A stretch of DNA of 9,741 bases from an uncultured bacterium (lineage in GTDB: Bacteria > Desulfobacterota > Binatia > HRBIN30): positions 1-9,741 of the forward strand of contig CALJUJ010000123.1 in the NCBI GenBank assembly GCA_937975525.1, read 5' to 3'. Position numbers and translations under genes: made by a program. Of this stretch, positions 1 through 6,700 are shown piece by piece (position 1 is the stretch's first letter; each line of letters opens with the position of its first letter). Below the pieces are notes generated by a model, which saw only the letters and a program-made list of their open reading frames with translations, did not search any database and had not been told where the DNA came from.

Positions 1-424
1 GGCAGCGCAGCGCTTCGGCAGCCAGTGCACGGTGGTCGCGATCGATGCCAAGCGCATTCTGGGCAGTGACCCGGCTCGCTGGGAGGTCTACATCCACGGC
101 GGTCGGACCCCCACCGGGCTCGACGCGCTCGATTGGGCGGCACGCATGGAGGAGCTGGGCGCGGGCGAGATCCTGCTGACGAGCATGGATCGCGACGGCA
201 CCAAGCAGGGCTACGATCTCGAGCTCACGCGCGCCGTGGCGGACCGAGTCCACGTGCCGGTGATCGCCTCGGGCGGCGTCGGCACCCTCGACCACATTCG
301 GGAAGGGCTGACGACCGGCGGTGCCACCGCGGCGCTCGCCGCGTCGATCTTCCATTACCGCGAGTACACCGTGGCGCAGTGCAAGGATTTCCTCGCCCAA
401 CACGGCGTCGCCGTTCGGCGCTGA
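1..424 (+). CDS. hisF: Imidazole glycerol phosphate synthase cyclase subunit HisF (3' part; 5' end outside window)
   Basis: HisF is the cyclase half of the HisF-HisH synthase. It turns PRFAR plus ammonia into imidazole glycerol phosphate and AICAR in cytosolic histidine biosynthesis. The reading frame is open from base 2, and the visible 140 residues are the second half of a (beta/alpha)8 barrel. The motif VVAIDAKR carries the aspartate equivalent to Thermotoga D130. GEILLTSMDRDGTKQGYD is the strand-6 active-site segment. VPVIASGGVG and AALAASIFHYRE are the phosphate-binding strands 7 and 8. The C-terminus (LAQHGVAVRR) ends at TGA 422-424 and has normal family length. A GTG at 32 is internal, because conserved residues (RFGSQCTVVAID) precede it. 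No hisI or hisE follows; the next gene is trxB on the opposite strand. The assignment is very secure from family motifs; only the 5' half is unseen. Confidence 0.97.
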   Translation, partial: AAQRFGSQCTVVAIDAKRILGSDPARWEVYIHGGRTPTGLDALDWAARMEELGAGEILLTSMDRDGTKQGYDLELTRAVADRVHVPVIASGGVGTLDHIREGLTTGGATAALAASIFHYREYTVAQCKDFLAQHGVAVRR

Positions 425-438
425 GTCCGAACGGCGGC
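407..438. terminator. GC-rich hairpin between convergent hisF and trxB, possible bidirectional terminator
   Basis: Bases 407-418 pair with 427-438. This gives a 12-bp stem of ten contiguous Watson-Crick pairs, then one G-T wobble and one more G-C pair, around an 8-base loop (419-426). The hisF stop codon lies in the loop, and the trxB stop is 9 bases beyond the other arm. Its place between two converging genes 22 bases apart suits a shared transcription terminator. No run of T follows on either strand, so it is not a textbook intrinsic terminator. It could instead be a transcript-end stabiliser or a chance product of GC-rich sequence. Confidence 0.5.
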
Positions 439-446
439 CACCGTGG

Positions 447-1376
447 CTATTCCTGGCTTTCGAGCCAGCGCTCGGCGTCGATCGCGGCCATGCAACCCGA
501 GCCGGCGGCCGTGACCGCCTGGCGGTAGACGTGATCTTGCACGTCGCCCGCGGCGAACACCCCGGGGACGCTGGTGCGCGTCGAGCCCGGCTCGGTGATG
601 ACGTAGGCGTTGTCGTCGAGGTCCAGCTGGCCCTCGAACAGAGAGGAATTCGGCTGGTGGCCGATGGCCAGGAACACGCCGTCGCACTCGACCTCGCGCG
701 TGCTGTCGTCCTTCGTGTCGCGCAAACGCGCGCCGGTGACGCCCGTCTCGGGCGTGCCGAGGATCTCGTCGATGACCGCGTTCCAGACGAAATCGATCTT
801 CGGATTCTTGTGCGCACGATCTTGCATGATCTTCGAAGCTCGCAGCTCGTCGCGTCGGTGCACGATCGAGACCTGGCTCGCGAACTTCGTCAGAAACGTC
901 GCTTCCTCCATTGCCGTGTCGCCTCCACCGACGACGAGAAGGCGCTTGTCGCGGAAGAAGAAGCCATCGCACGTGGCGCAGGCGGAGACGCCGTGCCCCA
1001 TGAGGCGGGTCTCAGACTCGATTCCGAGAAGGCGAGCGCTGGCGCCGGTGGAGATGATCAACGCGTCGCAGGTGCTGACCTCGTCGCCGACCGTCACGCG
1101 AAAGGGACGCTCGCGGACGTCGACCGCGGTGGCTTCGCCCGACACGAGAACCGTGCCGAATCGTTCGGCCTGCTGGCGGAACAGTTGCATCATGTCGGGT
1201 CCCATCACGCCTTCGGGAAACCCAGGGTAGTTTTCGACGTCGGTCGTGATAGTAAGCTGACCGCCGGGCTGGATGCCCTCGACGAGCATGGGTTGGAGGT
1301 CGGCGCGCGCCGCGTAGACGGCGGCCGTGTAGCCCGCAGGCCCGGAACCGAGGATGATGATCCTGTAGTGCGACAT
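447..1376 (-). CDS. trxB: Thioredoxin reductase (NADPH)
   Basis: Low-molecular-weight flavoprotein that reduces thioredoxin with NADPH via FAD and a redox-active disulfide, in the cytosol. The 309-residue length is typical of the family. The FAD dinucleotide motif GSGPAG is at residues 10-15, followed by GGQL (38-41) and ENYPGF (48-53). The redox CATC is at 133-136, the NADPH-binding GGGDTA at 150-155, and HRRDELRA at 173-180. The second FAD motif is VFAAGD (273-278), with RQAVTAAGSG following. The frame is open far upstream, but the true start is ATG at 1374-1376, where MSHYRIIILGSG begins in the normal family position. No clear Shine-Dalgarno sequence precedes it. The stop is TAG, so amber is an ordinary stop in this genome. 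The gene diverges from moaC and converges on hisF. Confidence 0.97.
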   Translation of the reverse strand: MSHYRIIILGSGPAGYTAAVYAARADLQPMLVEGIQPGGQLTITTDVENYPGFPEGVMGPDMMQLFRQQAERFGTVLVSGEATAVDVRERPFRVTVGDEVSTCDALIISTGASARLLGIESETRLMGHGVSACATCDGFFFRDKRLLVVGGGDTAMEEATFLTKFASQVSIVHRRDELRASKIMQDRAHKNPKIDFVWNAVIDEILGTPETGVTGARLRDTKDDSTREVECDGVFLAIGHQPNSSLFEGQLDLDDNAYVITEPGSTRTSVPGVFAAGDVQDHVYRQAVTAAGSGCMAAIDAERWLESQE

Positions 1377-1391
1377 AGCGAAAGGTTCTAC
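1377..1391. promoter_or_regulatory. 15-base divergent spacer between trxB and moaC start codons
   Basis: Only 15 bases separate the trxB ATG (leftward) from the moaC GTG (rightward). It contains an AAAGG ribosome-binding sequence for moaC but has no room for a promoter. Any separate promoter for each gene must lie inside the other gene's 5' coding region, or the transcripts must be leaderless or nearly so. I could not identify convincing -35/-10 boxes on either strand. Confidence 0.4.
1381..1385 (+). promoter_or_regulatory. Ribosome binding site of moaC
   Basis: AAAGG lies six bases upstream of the GTG at 1392. It supports this GTG as the moaC start, because no ATG, GTG or TTG lies between it and the first conserved MoaC residues (KLTHLDEQG). 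Confidence 0.5.
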
Positions 1392-1901
1392 GTGGCACGT
1401 TCCGCCAAGGCAATATCGAGTCGGAAGCTCACCCACCTCGACGAGCAGGGTCGGGCACAGATGGTCGACGTCGGCGCCAAGAAGGTGACCGCCCGCAGCG
1501 CCGTAGCCCGAGGATTCGTGCGCATGCAGCCGGCGACGCTGCAGCGAATCGTCGCCGGCGACGTCGCCAAGGGCGAGGTTTTGGCCGTGGCCCGGGTGGC
1601 CGGCATCATGGCGGCGAAGCGAACGGCCGACCTCATTCCGATGTGTCATCCGCTGCCGGTGGAGGTCGCCCGCGTCGACCTGGCGGTCTCTGCTCCGGAC
1701 CGTCTTCGCATCGAGGCTCGCGTCGACGTGCGCGGTAAGACCGGCGTCGAGATGGAGGCCTTGACCGCAGTGAGCGTGGCCGCATTGACCGTCTACGACA
1801 TGTGCAAGGCGATCGACCGTGAGATGACGATCGAAGAGATCGCGCTCGTCGAGAAGCGCGGCGGTCGCAGCGGCGTCTTCCGGCGCCGCGACGAGCGGTG
1901 A
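1392..1901 (+). CDS. moaC: Cyclic pyranopterin monophosphate synthase MoaC
   Basis: MoaC converts the 3',8-cyclo-GTP product of MoaA to cyclic pyranopterin monophosphate, an early step of molybdenum cofactor synthesis. The 169-residue protein spans the whole family from KLTHLDEQGRAQMVDV to the glycine-rich GGRSGVF ending. All catalytic positions known from the E. coli enzyme are present: K60 in AKGEVLAVARVAG, H86 in LIPMCHPLP, E120 and E122 in TGVEMEALT, and D136 and K139 in TVYDMCKAID. The GTG start is chosen from the AAAGG upstream and the N-terminal match, with about ten extra residues over E. coli MoaC. The frame is open well upstream across antisense trxB, but that part is not MoaC. No moaA, moaE or other cofactor gene is adjacent. 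The next gene, 42 bases downstream on the same strand, is an RNA methyltransferase. Confidence 0.96.
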   Translation: MARSAKAISSRKLTHLDEQGRAQMVDVGAKKVTARSAVARGFVRMQPATLQRIVAGDVAKGEVLAVARVAGIMAAKRTADLIPMCHPLPVEVARVDLAVSAPDRLRIEARVDVRGKTGVEMEALTAVSVAALTVYDMCKAIDREMTIEEIALVEKRGGRSGVFRRRDER

Positions 1902-1943
1902 TCGTACGCTCGCCAGCGGCCGCGCCGGCAGCGTGAAGTTGCG

Positions 1944-3071
1944 ATGCCCCGAGATTCCCCGTGCCCGCACTACCCCCGGTGCGTCGGTTGCCCCTTGATC
2001 GGAACCGCGTACGGCGCCCAACTGGATCGCAAGCGTGATCTCGTGCGTGCCGCGCTGGCCGAGTACGCGACTCTGGCGGACGTCGACGTACCCGACGTCG
2101 TCGGTTCGCCGCGCGCTTTCGGCTACCGCAATCAGGCCAAGCTGGTGGCGCGCGAATCTCCGAACGGCTTGCTGCTGGGCATCTACCGGCCCGGGACGCA
2201 CGACGTCGTCGATATCCGTCGTTGCCCGGTACACGCGCCGCCGATCAACGATGTGATTGCGCGCGTGGCGGCCGTCCTCGAGCGCCATCGCCTGTCCATC
2301 TACGACGAGCGCAGCGGCGCCGGTGTTCTGCGCTACCTGATCGTGCGCACCAGTCTCTGGAATCGACAAGTGCAGGTGGTGTTGGTCGCGAGCACCCGAG
2401 CCGTGCCTCGCCTCGGCGAGATCGTGCGGGCGATCCGACGCAGCCGGTCGGTCTCCAGCGTCGTCCTCAACGTCAACCGCGATCCGGGGAACGTCATCTT
2501 CGGTCCCGACTTCGCCGCACTGACCAAGGAGGACGGGCTGGTGGAGAAGATCGGCGGTCTACGTCTGCGGACCCGGGCCGGAGCGTTTCTCCAGGCGAAT
2601 CCCAATGTCGCGGGCCGCATCTATCGGCAGGTGGCGAGTTGGGCGGACCTGGGTTCGCAGGAGGTGGCCTTCGACCTGTTCTGCGGGGTCGGGGCTCTGA
2701 CCTTCCACCTCGCCGCCTCGGCGCGGACGGTGTTCGGCGTCGAGTCGTCGCCGATCGCCGTCGTCGACGCCAAGCGCAACGCCCGATTGAACGGGATCCA
2801 CAACACCCGCTTCCACGCCGGCGATGCCGGTGCCGTGCTCGCTGAGCTGGCGCGTGAATTGCGGCCTGCTGTGGTTTGCTTGAATCCCCCGCGCAAGGGC
2901 GCCACGGCGGAGCTGCTCGCGGCGATCGCGGCCAGCGCGCCGCGCCGCGTGATCTACGTCTCATGTGATCCGCGCACCTTGGCGCGCGATCTCGATGTGA
3001 TGGCTGCGCAGGGATACCGCGTCGGAGCCGTGCGTGCGTACGACATGATGCCGCAAACCGAGCACGTGTAG
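1944..3071 (+). CDS. RNA m5U methyltransferase of the TrmA/RlmC/RlmD family, ending at an amber codon in place of the catalytic-base Glu
   Basis: SAM-dependent uracil-C5 methyltransferase acting on rRNA or tRNA; the exact target cannot be told. The 375 residues resemble the short, TRAM-less RlmC layout. Iron-sulfur ligands C7, C13, C16 and C94 have the family spacing. The FLQANP motif is at 215-220, SAM motif DLFCGVG at 244-250, and LNPPRKG at 313-319. The nucleophile is C341 in YVSCDPRTLARDL, followed by DMMPQTEHV at 367-375. In E. coli TrmA (E358) and RlmD (E424) the residue after this H-x segment is the general-base glutamate. Here that codon is TAG (3069-3071). The same frame then encodes TCALRERV, like the normal C-terminal strand, up to another TAG at 3114. 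The protein as read lacks its catalytic base, so the gene is probably a recent nonsense pseudogene, a sequencing error or a recoded gene. The ATG start has no strong Shine-Dalgarno sequence. Confidence 0.88.
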   Translation: MPRDSPCPHYPRCVGCPLIGTAYGAQLDRKRDLVRAALAEYATLADVDVPDVVGSPRAFGYRNQAKLVARESPNGLLLGIYRPGTHDVVDIRRCPVHAPPINDVIARVAAVLERHRLSIYDERSGAGVLRYLIVRTSLWNRQVQVVLVASTRAVPRLGEIVRAIRRSRSVSSVVLNVNRDPGNVIFGPDFAALTKEDGLVEKIGGLRLRTRAGAFLQANPNVAGRIYRQVASWADLGSQEVAFDLFCGVGALTFHLAASARTVFGVESSPIAVVDAKRNARLNGIHNTRFHAGDAGAVLAELARELRPAVVCLNPPRKGATAELLAAIAASAPRRVIYVSCDPRTLARDLDVMAAQGYRVGAVRAYDMMPQTEHV

Positions 3072-3116
3072 ACGTGTGCGTTGCGCGAACGAGTCGCTGC
3101 GGCGCCGCCGGCGTAG
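3072..3116 (+). other. In-frame remnant of the RNA methyltransferase C-terminus beyond the amber codon
   Basis: After TAG 3069-3071 the same frame stays open for 14 codons (TCALRERVAAAPPA) and closes at TAG 3114-3116. With a glutamate in place of the first stop it would read HVETCALRERV. That fits the family ending HVE followed by a short hydrophobic strand and a charged tail. One base change (GAG to TAG) would explain the arrangement. Confidence 0.6.
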
Positions 3117-3239
3117 TGCCCCGGCGAGCGGGAGCGCCGGCTTCGGGCGCGGCGCCGGCGACGACACGCCCGGTTTCGCCGCGAGGCGGACGCATGCTAA
3201 CAACCGCCGCTACGTCCGGCGCGTACGAAACGTGAACCC
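3117..3239. other. GC-rich intergenic region with overlapping inverted repeats
   Basis: This non-coding gap separates the RNA methyltransferase from the glycan operon. Bases 3135-3141 can pair with 3154-3160 (7 bp, 12-base loop). Bases 3106-3111 can pair with 3121-3126 (6 bp), overlapping the end of the cryptic methyltransferase tail. Either could end upstream transcription, but neither is followed by a T run. The promoter of the downstream operon should lie here or just upstream. The least GC-rich stretch is around 3194-3203 (tgctaacaac), but no convincing -35/-10 pair is visible. No RBS-like sequence directly precedes the ATG at 3240. Confidence 0.35.
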
Positions 3240-4151
3240 ATGAGCGAGCCGCTTCTCGATTCTCCGACGCGCTGCCCCGCAGGCTGCGCTGCGCCACTCG
3301 TCGATGCCTATGCCGTCGCCGGGCATCCCGTGCGCCGGTGCGTCGACTGCGGGCTGTACCAGCTCGTCGCCGTTCCGCAGTCGACGGTCGACGGTCAGTT
3401 GGACCGGAGCAAGTTCGACGACGCGTTTCGCGAGCTGCGCCAGTCGGGCTACGCGAGGATCCTCGACGCCGCCGCCAAGCTTCGCCCGATCGTCGGCGCG
3501 CGGGTGCTCGATGTCGGATGCTCGAGTGGTTGGTTTCTCGAGGCGGCGCGGCAACGCGGGGCGCGAGGCTTCGGGATCGAACCGGACCGCTTCTTCTTCG
3601 ACCGTGCGCGGCGCGCTCTTCCCGAGGATGTCGCGCTGGTCCACGGGCTCTTCCCCGAGGATCTCCCGGCGAGTTGGCCGCGGTTCGACTGGATCACCTT
3701 CCACGACGTCTTCGAGCATCTGCCCGACCCCCGTGGCGTGCTCGCGGCGTGCGCCGACCGGCTGGCGGCCGGGGGATTGCTGGTCCTGTCCATTCCGTCG
3801 TCGGATGGATTCGCCTTTCGGTTGAGTGAGTTGCTCCGCAAGATGGGTCTGGCAGGTCCGCTCGAGCGGGCCTTCCAGGTGCACTATCCGTTTCCACACC
3901 TCTGGTACTTGAATCGGCGCAGCGTCGAGGCGCTCGGCCGCAGCGCCGGATTCGCGACGGTGGGCCAGCTCTCGCTGCGCGGCTTTCGCTTGCGCGGATC
4001 GCTGCGTCGCGCGCAGATGGATCGCGCCGATCCCGGCGCGCGCGGACTGGGCGTGTACGCGAATGCGGCGGCCCTGGCGGGCTTTGCGCTCTTGCAACCC
4101 TTGGTGCAAGCGGACAACATCGTCGCCATTTTGCGTCGGGACGGGGAATGA
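3240..4151 (+). CDS. Class I SAM-dependent methyltransferase with N-terminal zinc-ribbon-like motif
   Basis: The 303-residue protein starts with C12-x3-C16 and C34-x2-C37, a knuckle pair that probably binds zinc. A Rossmann methyltransferase domain of the Methyltransf_23/UbiG type follows. SAM motif I VLDVGCSSG is at residues 89-97, and the acidic end of strand 2 is GFGIEPD (E114). FHDVFEHLPDPRGVL (from about 154) is the post-II motif typical of small-molecule and sugar methyltransferases, and LLVLSIPSSDG follows. This Cys-motif plus methyltransferase arrangement is common in polysaccharide and O-antigen clusters, where it methylates sugars or lipid-linked glycans; the substrate here is unknown. 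The C-terminal part has a hydrophobic stretch (YANAAALAGFALLQPL) that could be a membrane-associating helix. Its stop overlaps the next gene's start (ATGA), indicating translational coupling with the glycosyltransferase. Confidence 0.85.
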   Translation: MSEPLLDSPTRCPAGCAAPLVDAYAVAGHPVRRCVDCGLYQLVAVPQSTVDGQLDRSKFDDAFRELRQSGYARILDAAAKLRPIVGARVLDVGCSSGWFLEAARQRGARGFGIEPDRFFFDRARRALPEDVALVHGLFPEDLPASWPRFDWITFHDVFEHLPDPRGVLAACADRLAAGGLLVLSIPSSDGFAFRLSELLRKMGLAGPLERAFQVHYPFPHLWYLNRRSVEALGRSAGFATVGQLSLRGFRLRGSLRRAQMDRADPGARGLGVYANAAALAGFALLQPLVQADNIVAILRRDGE

Positions 4152-6700
4152 ATCCGCACGAAGAATCTGCCGCGCCGCCGTCGGTGCTCCGCTTCCTTCT
4201 CGTCCTGGCGGCGTTGGCCGTTTGTGGCGTAGCGCAGTGGAACATCTTTCAGCGCACCGACTGGAGCACGTCCTCGTGGGCCCTGGTGGTGGGCGCATTC
4301 GTGGCGGCCTGGGCAGCCGGGCGCCCGAGCCCGTTGCGCGCCACCGAGAGCCGCCCGTCGGCGGAGCGGCCGGACGCGGGCGACAAGCTCCTGGGTTGGG
4401 CCGCGATCCTCGCCGGGGTCGGCGCCGCAATGTGGGGATCCTGGGCGCTCTCCGTGGATTGGGCGGAATCGTTCGAACGCGGCTTCGTGGCGGTCACGCT
4501 GGGGACGTTCGCCTGGAGCTTCGGGCTGAGTCGCATCGACCAGGGCTTCCGCAAGGAGGCGCCGCCGTTGTCGTGGCCTCGGTGGGAGGTCGCCGCCTTC
4601 GCTGCCGTGCTGCTTCTCGGCCTGTTCTTGCGGTTCTATCGATACGACTCGTTCCCTCCTTACGACGGTATCTGCGCGATCGAAGAGCCGCAGTCGGGGC
4701 AGGGGGCGGTGGCCATTCGCGAAGGCCTGCGACCTTGGGGGGTTCTCCTCGACCGCTGGCTCCCGGTGCCCTTCATGGCGCTCTGCGGCGACACCTTCAC
4801 CGCGATTCGCCTGCCGTTCACGATCGTCAGCTGGCTCTCGATCGTGCCCTTCTATCTCCTGATGCGCGAGCTCGTCTCGCGCCCCGCGGCCCTGGCGGCA
4901 ACGACCCTGTTCGCGTTTTGCCGCTGGCACCTGATCTACGCTCGCCATGCGCATGCGGTGTTCGGGCCGACGCTGCCCCTGATCCTGCTCGTTCTGTACT
5001 TGGCGATCCGCGTCTACCGGCGCGGCGGGCTCGCCGCCTACCCGTGGATTGGTCTGCTTTGCGCCTACACGCTCTATGCCTACGCGGGATACCGGGCCAC
5101 ACCGGCCTTCGTTGCGCTGTTCTTCGGCATCAGTGTCGTGCAGCACCTATGGGAGTACCGGCAAGCGGTCATCCCGAGCGCGCGCAACGCCGTGCGCGCC
5201 TCGCGGCAGTCTCAAGCTGTCGGCTTCGTCGTTGCCGGCGTCGCGTTCGCCGTTCTCGCCACGCCTTTGTATTACCGGCTGACCGCGAATCCGACCTACT
5301 TCGTCGAGGCGGTCGGTAGGGCCACGAACAACCCGCAATACTACCACGACGACCGAGCGCTCATGCTGGAGCAGCGCCTCGACCGCCTGCGCAGCACGGC
5401 GATGATGTTCAACCACCTCGGCGATGGGTCGGCGGTGTTCAACGTACCCGGCAAGCCGCAACTCGACCCGGTCTCGGGAACGCTGCTCGTCCTCGGCCTC
5501 GCCTACTGCATCGTCTGGGCCGGGGTGCGGATGCAGGGCTTCTACGCGTTCTATTTCGTGGTCCTGTTGGCCTTCGGCACCATCTTCACCCACAACTTCG
5601 ACATTCGCAGGCTGCAGGGAATCATCCCCCTGGTGTTCATTCTCGCCGGCTTCTTCCTCGATGGCGCCGGCGGATTCGTCCGCCGGCGCCTGGGACGTAT
5701 CGCCTGGGCGCCGCTGGCGCTGGCGTGCGCGCTGTTCGGCGGCATCGCATTTGCCGACAACTACCACGTGTACTTTCGCGAGATGATGTCGAGCGTCGTC
5801 GTGCGCTCGTCGTTCCACACGAACTACACGGTGGCGATTCGCTACTTCCACGACATGCCCGACAACGGGTACCTGCAGCTGATCAGCGACATGGGGAATT
5901 TCTTCCAGCCGAGTGACTACGAATGGTGGCGCGGCGACCGGCTCCCCGGGGATACGAGTCACGACTTGCTGCCGCTGCTCTCGGGCGCGGAGGGGCCGTT
6001 CGCGGGACGCGAGCTCCACGTTCTCGTGCGCCTGCCGATGTTCGAAGGGGAGGAGATCGCCGAGCTGATCGAGCAGCGCTTCCCGGCCGCATCGTGTAGC
6101 AACTATCGACACCCGGACGGCCCGCGGTTCGCTACCTTCGTCGCGTGCGTGCTCGGGCCCGAGGTGCATGGCGATGGCCGGCCTCTCATCGGTGGCGTCC
6201 GCGCGCAGTACTTTCGCGGCGACGATGAGACGCCGTTCCTCGAGCGCTGGGAGCCGGCAATCAGCCTCGCCCTCGTCCCCGATGCCTGCCGCCTGCCGAG
6301 CACGCGCAGCCACGTGCCTTGCCGCGCCGTTTGGCAGGGGACGTGGACGTTCGCCGGCGATGTGCCGCGTCAGCTCATGGCCGAGGTGCGCGCCGGCACG
6401 GTGCGCGTGTTCGTCGATGGCGAACGGGTCGAGTCGACTCTGGACCGGCCGCGCGCCGAGGACGCCATCGTCTTCGCCACTCTCGAGATCCCGCCCGGCG
6501 ACCACGAGATTCGCGTCGAGTCGGAATGGGCCTCGGTGGAGGCCGTCGGCACGCGCCTGCGCACGCGCCGTGCGGGCGAATCCGAGTGGGATCTGCTGAC
6601 GTTCTCGGATCTCGACGCCCCTGTGGCCGAAGCGGTGCCCGAGCCGGAGGCGATCGAGCCGGAGGTGATCGAACCGGAGGTGATCGAACCGGATGCGTAG
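4148..6700 (+). CDS. Multi-pass GT-C (GT39/PMT-like) glycosyltransferase with C-terminal PA14-like domain
   Basis: An 850-residue membrane protein. About 13-15 hydrophobic segments lie between residues 12 and 535, for example 12-30, 82-102, 147-163, 222-239, 272-289, 357-373, 445-480, 490-504 and 518-535. The pattern RFYRYDSFPPYD...IEEPQSGQGAVAIREGL (162-194) after an early transmembrane helix resembles the first extracytoplasmic loop of GT39-type enzymes, which holds the acidic catalytic residues. RRLQGIIPLVFILAGFF (487-503) resembles the late GT-C helix. Such enzymes move sugar from polyprenyl-phosphate donors on the outer face of the membrane. After residue 536 comes a long soluble part. 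Residues 682-795 (VRAQYFRGDDE..., WQGTWTFAG, VRVFVDGERVE, PPGDHEIRV) look like a divergent PA14 fold. The end is an acidic repeat of EPEVI units. Donor and acceptor are unknown. It overlaps the methyltransferase by 4 bases and the HNH gene by 8. Confidence 0.82.
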   Translation: MNPHEESAAPPSVLRFLLVLAALAVCGVAQWNIFQRTDWSTSSWALVVGAFVAAWAAGRPSPLRATESRPSAERPDAGDKLLGWAAILAGVGAAMWGSWALSVDWAESFERGFVAVTLGTFAWSFGLSRIDQGFRKEAPPLSWPRWEVAAFAAVLLLGLFLRFYRYDSFPPYDGICAIEEPQSGQGAVAIREGLRPWGVLLDRWLPVPFMALCGDTFTAIRLPFTIVSWLSIVPFYLLMRELVSRPAALAATTLFAFCRWHLIYARHAHAVFGPTLPLILLVLYLAIRVYRRGGLAAYPWIGLLCAYTLYAYAGYRATPAFVALFFGISVVQHLWEYRQAVIPSARNAVRASRQSQAVGFVVAGVAFAVLATPLYYRLTANPTYFVEAVGRATNNPQYYHDDRALMLEQRLDRLRSTAMMFNHLGDGSAVFNVPGKPQLDPVSGTLLVLGLAYCIVWAGVRMQGFYAFYFVVLLAFGTIFTHNFDIRRLQGIIPLVFILAGFFLDGAGGFVRRRLGRIAWAPLALACALFGGIAFADNYHVYFREMMSSVVVRSSFHTNYTVAIRYFHDMPDNGYLQLISDMGNFFQPSDYEWWRGDRLPGDTSHDLLPLLSGAEGPFAGRELHVLVRLPMFEGEEIAELIEQRFPAASCSNYRHPDGPRFATFVACVLGPEVHGDGRPLIGGVRAQYFRGDDETPFLERWEPAISLALVPDACRLPSTRSHVPCRAVWQGTWTFAGDVPRQLMAEVRAGTVRVFVDGERVESTLDRPRAEDAIVFATLEIPPGDHEIRVESEWASVEAVGTRLRTRRAGESEWDLLTFSDLDAPVAEAVPEPEAIEPEVIEPEVIEPDA
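6641..6700 (+). repeat. 15-base tandem repeat encoding EPE(A/V)I units at the end of the glycosyltransferase
   Basis: Four consecutive 15-base units start at 6641, 6656, 6671 and 6686. They read gagccggaggcgatc, gagccggaggtgatc, gaaccggaggtgatc and the diverged gaaccggatgcgtag. The first three encode EPEAI, EPEVI and EPEVI. The last holds both the ATG of the HNH gene and the TAG stop of the glycosyltransferase. Units two and three contain ggaggtgatc, complementary to the usual 3' end of 16S rRNA. Confidence 0.9.
6677..6686 (+). promoter_or_regulatory. Near-perfect Shine-Dalgarno sequence of the HNH gene inside the repeat
   Basis: The ggaggtgat core at 6677-6685 matches the extended bacterial Shine-Dalgarno consensus. 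Eleven bases separate the end of ggagg from the ATG at 6693, slightly long. A second copy of the motif lies 16 bases further upstream, at 6661. This supports ATG 6693 as the HNH gene start, reached by ribosomes ending the upstream gene. Confidence 0.6.

Noticed and set aside
321..1391. Rightward open frame upstream of moaC, continuous with it.
   Set aside because: It runs antisense to trxB and shows no family motif. MoaC proper begins at the GTG with its own AAAGG.
447..2369. One continuous 640-codon leftward open frame spanning trxB and the region opposite moaC and the RNA methyltransferase gene.
   Set aside because: Only the part from 1376 down matches TrxB. The upstream part is antisense to clear moaC and methyltransferase coding sequence and has no recognisable domain; GC-rich DNA lacks stops in such frames.
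3066..3071. Genome-wide reassignment of TAG as a sense codon.
   Set aside because: trxB, rsmH and the glycosyltransferase all end naturally at TAG at their expected family or operon endpoints.
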